From: Edolisoma coerulescens
Taxonomy: Eukaryota; Chordata; Aves; Passeriformes; Campephagidae
Direction of reading: 5' to 3'
Length of the DNA: 64,000 nt
Assembly: GCA_013397115.1 (NCBI GenBank)
Contig: VWZW01007188.1
Coordinates: forward strand, 62,001-126,000
Shown here: positions 55,901 through 64,000 of the stretch, one piece after another
Numbering within the stretch: the first letter of the stretch is position 1
Layout of the letters: each line of letters opens with the position of its first letter
Notes under the pieces: generated by a model
The model's database searches: none
Told to the model about the DNA's origin: nothing
Seen by the model: only the letters and a program-made list of their open reading frames with translations
Translations under genes and position numbers: made by a program

Positions 55901-58900
55901 TGGGGACCCCACCTTTTTCTACATCTGTACTCCAAGTGCAGGGATGTTTGATCCATTTTCAAAGTGTGCTCCTGCGCACCGATTTGCCCCAGCCTCCAAA
56001 ATCCAGCTCTTTTCTTTGACAGAATCAAGGCATGACCCACTCCTCCTGGCCAACAACATACTCAAGCAGCCAGCTAAATCCATCCCAATGGAAGGAATTC
56101 CCTCTCCCTGCCACAAGGCTCTGGCACAGGTACCCCCACACCTGCTGGAGATTAATGTCAGTTCCAAAGTGCCTTTGCAGGTCTCACTATAAACCATGTC
56201 AAGACAGATCAAGCACTTCCCATTCCTCTTCCAGCATACATCATCCTGACATCAAGCTAACCCAAACTATCTTGCTAAGTCTACAAACATCTTGTGAGGT
56301 TTTATGTCTGCTTTCAAAGATGCTATGTATCTGGATGTTTTGGTTTTAGTACTGCTCAGCACATGAACATTCCTGCTTTGAGAACAGTCAATTCACTTGC
56401 CCAACAGGCAGCCCATTATGTTTAAGAGTCTGTCCTCTGTTGCTCAACTTGGACACAACTCCCATGGATGTAATTAAAAAGTTTCCTCGAGTAAAGGCTA
56501 CAATCATGGGTGTGGATGCAGCTACATATTTCAAAATAGTCTCTGTGAGCCATGCTTTGGACTTCTGCTTCTTTCTAAAATTACCTCTTAATAGGCAATA
56601 GGTGTGCCACTGAATGAATGACTAAGAACTTTTTCCTGCGAGCCCTGGATTAGATGGAACGCTTGCCCTTGGTGTTACAGGATACTGCATCTAAGAGGCG
56701 GGTGTGCAGAGCATGCTGACCTGACTGCTGAGAAAATGCTACTCATAACTTCTAATACAAGCCCTCCCTTTTCCTACACATTTTGCAGGCCAACTATCAT
56801 TTTATAGCCTCACTATAAAACAGAACTGCACAGGTTTTCAGAAGTAGAGGAGTATTAGGAAGTATAGGTAGGGAAAACTCAAATATCTAATCAGAAATAA
56901 ATATCTAATAAAAATTCAAAAATGCAACTCTGCTTTTCTAAGCATGGCCTTATGAGGCATACCTAGACATTCAATAATATCTACACCTTTTGGGTAGAAG
57001 CATTCCAAATGAAAAATAACTTGGGAACATAATCTCTGTGTATCATATGCGCTAGAATATTATGTAGAACTAAACATATTAGTCTTTATTTTTTGTGGGT
57101 TTTTTAATATTATTCTTACTATGTTGTAACACCTGCTATGCACATAACAGAAATGCCTGTTATCAGGGATAATGATTGGAACAGCCAAGAAAACACAGAC
57201 CACTTTTAAAAAAGCCTTTGTCTTAAAACTCCCATATTTGTTACTTTTTAAAGACTAACAAAAGTTCTGAAAACACCTGTCTCGACATCATTACAGGTAT
57301 GACCTAAATGCACCACCACTAAGGAAGTATCATTTCTATGGTCTACCAGCACTTTTAAGAAGATCTCTTCTTTTCAAGTGGAACAGGGGGAAAATAAGCA
57401 CTCAGTACAGACCGTCAAGACCGGCAGCAGATTTCTCATCATTTGAATCTAAAAAGCACAGTGCATTCCTAGTGACTGCTTCCAGCATAACATGGCTGAA
57501 CAAGCATGGGAGTTCCTCGGTGATCTCGATAGGCTCCATAAGGGAATCAGAGCAGATACATCTGCCATCTGTCAAGTCAAAGCTTCAGACAGAAAGTCAC
57601 CACCTGAGCTTGTCCCAAAGAGCATCAGGCAAAAAGGGCAGTGTTTTCAGAGAGGGAAGAGAATGCTCCTGTGTGAGCAGCACAGCACAGGGACTGCACA
57701 GAAACAGTGAAGGAGCACAGAGCCAGGCTAAGCATCAAGAAGTTACTAACACCACTAATTGCAGAGGGAGATCTCTGCATGAGGGCTACATGTGTTTCCT
57801 GGAAAAACATACAACTTGTATGTTCATGCTTAATTGTTGTTCATGATGAAAGTTGGTTGTAGTTCACACACCAAACCTCAAGTAGATTTCAACTAGTGTA
57901 TTGTGATTTTCAGCATCTTGAAATTTAGGCCACTTATTCTGTTGCCAAATAGAAATCAGATATAGAAAAACCTCATGCCCCTCAGTAACTTCCATTTAAA
58001 GACAGACAAAAACCAAAGAAAAGCATGCTATTAAAAGCCAGGAGTTTTGACAAAATCGAAGTGCATATATGCTGTGTCTGAGAGCAACTGGTTCTACCTG
58101 TGAGCATAAACATGGCTCTGAAACAGCTATTCAGCCAGAGCTTCTCCTGCTCTTGAATGCTAGAGGAATGGCAATTTTATCCTGTGCAAAAGAACATATA
58201 AAACGGCTTAGCACATTTCAAACCTCCTGTCAAATTCACAGGATGAGCTCTACACTGTAATTAAAGAGACCAATGAGTCAGTAAAAACAGCAGAATACAA
58301 AGATGATGCTGAAAACAAAGACCTCATTGTGTTAAGATGACAATTCACATAGCAAGTCAGGTAGTTTTGAGCTAGTATTGATATGTATGTTTTAAGAGTA
58401 TACAATACCTTTACTCAAAAAGGCAAGGGTGTGACAACAGCTGAAGCCCTTGCACAAGATCATACAGTAACAACCACCAGAGGAGCCAAGGAGAATTCCC
58501 GAGAGGCCACTTAAGTTCAGCCTGGAGTGGTACTATGACACATACTGGTGATGATCTAAAAGAACCTACTTTGCTATAACCAGGCTGTAAGGCATATGAA
58601 GATTTTGAAACATATTCACCAAATAAAAAAAATTATTAGTCCCCACTCCAGAAAAGTAGTGTTATTCCCAGCTCCTCTAAATGGTGTAAGAATTAGCCAC
58701 CAACAAGTGGTGGCTTTGTTGACAAACATACAGCAATTAAACATTAAACACAAAACACACACATTAAACTTGAAAAGAAACACTATTAAAACAGACCCTT
58801 AGTACCACATACGTAAGTCCATTCTTGATTCCTAAAATTACCCCAGACCTCTAGAAGTCCAAGAGGGAAAACTGAAACAGAGAGACACTGCAAAAGGAGT

Positions 58901-60923
58901 TTAATCAAACAATTTGCACTTAATCTAACCAGGCACTTCTCTTGTCAGTAACACCTAGATGCAACCCAGCCCACCAGTACATCCCCCAATAGTAAACTCC
59001 CTATATTCTTCTGAGATCCTGTTCACACTCATTTTAAAGGAGCTGAAATCCATCAAGGACAGCAACATCCTCCTGACTAAGCATCTTGTAAATCAGGCCA
59101 GATTCAGACCACCTGAAAAGAACAAGCTGCAGCCAGCATTCCTTGTTTTATCTTGAACTCACAGAGACTAAGTGAATATGATTGGAAAAAGCTGTTTTCA
59201 TGAAAATAGCCATCCATAAAACTTCAATGTTATTAACTGCTTACTAATGTCACTGGAGCGAAGGGCCCAATACCACAAAAGTTATCTTCATAGTCTCAAG
59301 GTGCAATTAAACACTTAACTAAAACTGACCTAACTGAAAACTGTTGCTGGAGATTCAGTCCCCTTCTCTTTTTGCAGGTGTTTACTCCCGTTTCTTCCCT
59401 AATATTGGTCCTAGCATGCCTGTGGTCCTGCTTGGACTGGATCAGAGAACTAATGAGGATGAAAACTAGCCCAGTGGTGGAAATTACAGACCCGTGAACA
59501 AACCACTTGTGTTCAGCCAGATCAGCCCATCTGCAAAGGGCAGTGGCACAGCTGCCCAGGAGCCAGTGCCATGCCGGCTCCTCTCGGTGCTGGTGGGAGC
59601 TCAGGTGGGCACCAGCTGTGCTCCCAGCTCTGCTGCCCGGCCCACGGACAAGAGCCCTGCAGCCTTGGGCAGCCAAGGCACTCCTCACTACCAAAAATAC
59701 ACTTTCTGTCCTCTCGGTGAAGTGCCAAAAACACAACAAAGTGAGCAGGGGAAGAAATTGGAGAGGCTTAGCTAATTTCCAGAGAGGATGAGTCTGTATA
59801 TTGTCGTGGTATCTTTTCAGATCGCTGTTTCTGCTGCACAGAGGCACCTGTAGTATTCCTCGCATCAGTGCGTCTCCCTCGCAGAGAGGGGATGGTGCCG
59901 TGCACGGGGACACAGGGGATGACCAGGACACAGCTGAGGAGGCAGAGCCATGGCCAGGGGGAAGTGGCAGCAGAAGGCAGCACATCTCTGCAATTGATCT
60001 CTGGCATTTGTGACAGAAGATGGTAGAAAAGAGAGCTTAAGGGACAGACAGGAAAACAGGAAACGTGAACTCTAAGGTCTGCCACAGTCCCTTCTCCTCA
60101 GGCCAGCTTCAAAAGGCTCAGCATATTTTTCACAATGAGATACAGATAAATAACTAGAATGATCTCTATTTTTAAAAGAATCTAATTTATTTTTAATTTT
60201 CTGCTAATCACTGTAAGACCAGAATTAGGCTCTTGAACCTGAATGTTTGCACTGTTAGGATACGTGGCAGCCCTTACACAAAGATAAATACAGCAGAAGC
60301 ACTAGACCTTTGAGGTCATACAGCACACTTCATCCCAGATCCCTGGTATTAATGCAGGAGATGCATTATCTGTCAAAACAATATGGGAGTGTTCTAAAAG
60401 GAACAGGGTACAGCCTGGTACTGTACCATTAAATATTAACACAAGTGATAACTAATCTACTCAAGGTGAGTCAACTCTGACCACAGTTTTAACCATTTAC
60501 CAAAAAAAAAAAGTTTAGTATATCAAGACTAAGCACATAAATTGTCGTAAAACATGCTACATTATAGGTTTGTGAGAAAACATATGTGAAAAAGATCCAA
60601 ATTTTATTTTGCTGTTTGAAAAAAATGAAAAGAAAAATTTTGTAACCAACTCTGAGCTTGCAGTTCTTACAGTTTCACTAACCCGGTGTTTTGCATTCAA
60701 ACTGGATTACTTCCATGCCTTCAGAAAATGAAATAAACCACTAACTCATACATGATATATCTCCAAAATAAACTGCATGCTGGTAAATGTCTCTGCAGCT
60801 GGTTTTCCAACTGCATGGTAGCCAACAACAAATTTGGAGTAGGAACAGAAGCAAGAGGGTTTTTTACAGAATCGATTAATAGTTACCTGGCTCTATCATG
60901 CTCCTAAACACAATAAGAATTCA

Positions 60924-60989
60924 GGGAGAAAGAAGGGAGAAAGAAGGGAGAAAGAAGGGAGAAAGAAGGGAGAAAGAAGGGAGAAAGAA
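60924..60989. repeat. Six-copy 11-bp tandem repeat (GGGAGAAAGAA)n
   Basis: Six identical head-to-tail copies of GGGAGAAAGAA, 66 bp in all, strand-asymmetric purine tract. Confidence 0.95.
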
Positions 60990-63582
60990 ATTGCATTATG
61001 TTTCCTGCAGCTGAGGTCCTGTATGTGCTTTCCGCCTGGATGAACCTGTGTTATCAACAGGCTCACTCTCAATTACCTGTATATTTTTGCTGACATTTGG
61101 TTCTCAGCAACCTGTGACATTACATTCCCTACACAACAATCTGTTCATAATATGGAAATTTATTGTAGTTGCCCCCTTAGGACTGCACAGAAAGGCCTAT
61201 CTTCCACTCAGTTCAGCCTTACTTCACAGTTGTCTGTGAAGCAGAAAGAGTTGCCATGGAAACAAAACCAATTTAACAGAGGCTGCTGAAAGACTCCCAT
61301 TAATTAACCTGTTATGGTAAAGCAGTTTTTCCTCTCAATAATTGTAGCTGGTATTATTTCAATGGCACAACAAAAATAAACCTGCTCTTCTGTGTATTTC
61401 CTGCTTTAGGGAGAAAGGCATCAGCCGTCAGTCTTGCACCACTTTTTAAAAATTCATTGTAGAGTTTAAACTGAAGTGGTGAAAAGGAATTTTTGATTTG
61501 TGTCAACTTTGAGAACACAAGTGAAGGCCCAGCTATAAAATTGAATATAACTTTTTCATGACAATAAAGGTTTTTTTACTTTTTTTGAAACAAAAAGATC
61601 TGATTTAAAACACAGGTTTAAAGTTTTTTTTTCACTTCTGAAATCAAGACTGTCAAATTCTCTTGGTAACACATATCATGCCTGTCTATGTTGACAAAAT
61701 GAAATGGTCCATGTAAATCTCAGAAAATAAAAGAAACTTTAAACTATAGAGTATAATAAAAGACACATGTGTGAAGTAGCTAGCACATTCCAACTCTGTG
61801 TATGACATACTACACCCAAAAACCATATGGGCTTTCAGTGAGGGAGTAACAGCTGATTCGGTTTCAAGCTGGACAAACTTTGTCTGCAAAAACAATAGGA
61901 AGGTGTAATTAAATGAAAGGAGAGCTAGAATATCCTTTTGTTTAGTGACAACTCAGCAACAGAACCCTGTTTAAAAAGATACTACATAGTGACAATGACA
62001 AGAATTATGCTGTAAGAAGGAACAGGGCATGCCCAGAGGCAAGATTTCCATTGCTAAGGTTCATTTGAAGCTTAATGTGGATACTGTAACCAGCAGTATA
62101 ATTCTACTCCTAGCCTAGCAAATTTGATAACAACTAATCCATAATCACCAGGCACCAACAGGGTCTAATACAAAACAGTTGCCTTAGACCATCTGGATGT
62201 CTATTTACAGAGCAACCACTTTGTCGCTGTACCTAATGTAGATTTCATGATTGCAAAGTGATGTAGCAGAGAGTGAGGGAGCACAGTGGAAAATGCACCC
62301 CCACTTCTGTGGATTCTCCAGATATAGGAACAGGGCAAGCTTCTCAAAATTGCAACAGCACAGAAAGAACTGAAGGGGCAAAGAGGCTGGGAGAAGATGT
62401 AGAGGTTGTCTCATCTTCCCTCCAAAACTCTAAGAAATCCAAGCTAAAAAAGAAGCACTAATGGTCTGGTAACAGCAATAGCAAGTCTCGTCCTTGCTCC
62501 GTGGGCTTTTCTTTGGATAGTGGGGCTGTCAGTAAACAGCATGCAATTCACAAAATCCCCAAGTTTTTACACATTTTCAACCAGTTCATAAAAGGAACAC
62601 AAACTTTCACAAAATTCATTGGAAATCAGACTTAACATTGCATGATCTGTCTCATTTTTTAAATTTATCTGTTAACTGAGAAATCAATAAACTACTGCAA
62701 CAGTGCAAAGGCAAACACTCAGCCTCTGATCTCCACTACCGCAGTGACGAGTTAATAAATCCACTGCAGGCAAGGCCACACACATGTAGTCTCACATTGC
62801 CCTCCATGAGCCTGTGGAGTCTGTTGCTGACAACAGGAATACAGGAACTCCAAGGTCAAGCCACCAGAAACTTGAGCATATTGGGCAAAATAATAGCATC
62901 TAAATTATGGATGAAGAAGGATTTGGGTAAGACAATTCCTCATTTCTTCTCCAGCAAGGCTTCCCACAGAAGTTCGTGGGAACCATGGTATGCAACTAGA
63001 TTCTTAATGGATTAACTAAAAATTAAATGTTTTATTTATTCTGGAAAAACAAAGAAAAAGTCACAGCTGTGAGTTCGAGGCATTCCACAGCTAAAAAGCC
63101 GACCAGCTGCTTCCTTTAGAATTTCTTGATTCTTGCTATCAGAGGATATCAGCACAGAAAAAAAAATACTATTCAGTCTTGAAAATCTCTTTTTGTAATA
63201 GAATTACAGTACGAGGATAACGAAGAAAACAACTGAAGAGGAAATAAATTGTAAACACGGACTATGACCCCACTCTTAACAAATGTCTGGGTGAAATCAG
63301 CACAGGAGGTGGACTAGCCAGCTGGAGGCATGTTTGTAGTTATGAGTAAGATAAATATGAGGCATTAAGCATCCCAGTCTCTCACCAGATGGATTAAAGA
63401 GAATGGTGTATATAACATTCTTACTGTCAATCAAAAGCCTTACAGAATTGCATCTAAGAACATGAGACATACAGCTTGGAATGATCCACAGCAATCCTTA
63501 AATTTGAACACATTCAGAATTGTAACAGTCTTTCAGATTTGATCCAAAATGGAAACAGTTCTACTTCCACAGAAAAGACAGC

Positions 63583-63599
63583 CTTCCTTCCTTCCTTCA
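63583..63599. repeat. (CTTC)n microsatellite
   Basis: Four copies of CTTC. Confidence 0.7.
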
Positions 63600-64000
63600 T
63601 TCTGCCTCCCTACACAAGCCTTAAGGCAGATATATCCCTCATGGAATTCTGGAGAAGTGAGGGAAGCAAAAGAGCCACAATCATGTCATTTCCATGGAGC
63701 ATGTGAACAATTCAGCTGGACAACACGAGTGGAGAATATGAAGCAAAGCAGGAGGGATGAAACTGGATAGAGACTGGGTTTGACGGATGTGCAGCTCACA
63801 TCTCCTCATTACCACAGGAACTGGCACATGGGGAAAGTTGTTAATCAGCAACACAAACAAGCTGCAGAAAGAACGATCTGATTTTCCTCTACTCCCATCT
63901 CCTCCAAGTCTAGAAAGAAAGATGAGAGGCAAGTATTCTCTTCCAGGGTGAAAGCAAAGCAACTGCGTATAAGTTCGCAGCATTATTCCTGTTTTACGTT

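Larger units (their letters stand above)
52901..64000. other. Gene-free sequence upstream of TM4SF1, part 2
   Basis: No supported gene. A GC-richer patch lies at about 59480-60010, where the minus strand is open for 229 codons without recognisable domains. Sought but did not find TM4SF4 or WWTR1 exons. Confidence 0.45.

Noticed and set aside
55851..56212. 113-codon plus-strand and 97-codon minus-strand frames
   Set aside because: They are mutual shadows with no recognised domain.
1..64000. CRISPR arrays, operons, tRNA or rRNA genes
   Set aside because: Nothing of the kind is visible, and the window is clearly vertebrate nuclear DNA.

Overview
The window is nuclear genomic DNA from a vertebrate, most likely a bird. 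It has short exons with GT/AG introns, AT-rich non-coding DNA, three fragments of the CR1 LINE family typical of birds and reptiles, and gene order HPS3 - CP - TM4SF18 - TM4SF1, which matches human 3q24-q25. The species cannot be fixed from the sequence. All gene models were built by eye from reading frame, splice phase and recalled human proteins; no alignment was run.

Layout. (1) 20-5455, + strand: the last six coding exons of HPS3, a BLOC-2 subunit; the gene starts outside the window. (2) 7528-24979, - strand: a complete 19-exon ceruloplasmin gene (CP), tail to tail with HPS3. All exon junctions keep phase and give a pre-protein of about 1079 residues with a signal peptide, six cupredoxin domains, a full trinuclear copper cluster and three type 1 copper sites. 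The promoter side carries a TATA box, a C/EBP-like site and a FOXA-like site, as expected for a liver-expressed gene. (3) 25.05-30.88 kb: non-coding, with an LTR-like GC-rich hairpin segment and a short decayed protein-like reading frame. (4) 30881-34211, - strand: TM4SF18, five coding exons. (5) 38382-43099, - strand: TM4SF1, five coding exons of nearly the same lengths as TM4SF18, so the two are tandem duplicates. (6) 43.1-64.0 kb: about 21 kb without a gene I can support, holding CR1 remnants, simple repeats, a six-copy 11-bp tandem repeat and a perfect 18-bp palindrome with forkhead-like ends.

The most interesting observation is in ceruloplasmin. Domain 2 of human CP has a defective type 1 copper site (Leu as axial residue) and lacks the iron-binding His and Asp. 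Here domain 2 has Met350, His262, Asp344 and Glu257, so it looks like a third complete copper/iron oxidation module. Other points are nested uORFs that end on the CP start codon, a predicted 23-residue C-terminal tail in place of the short human one, and several strong inverted repeats.

The genes share no pathway: HPS3 acts in lysosome-related organelle biogenesis, CP in plasma copper carriage and iron oxidation, and the TM4SF proteins are small four-pass membrane proteins. Their adjacency is inherited vertebrate synteny.
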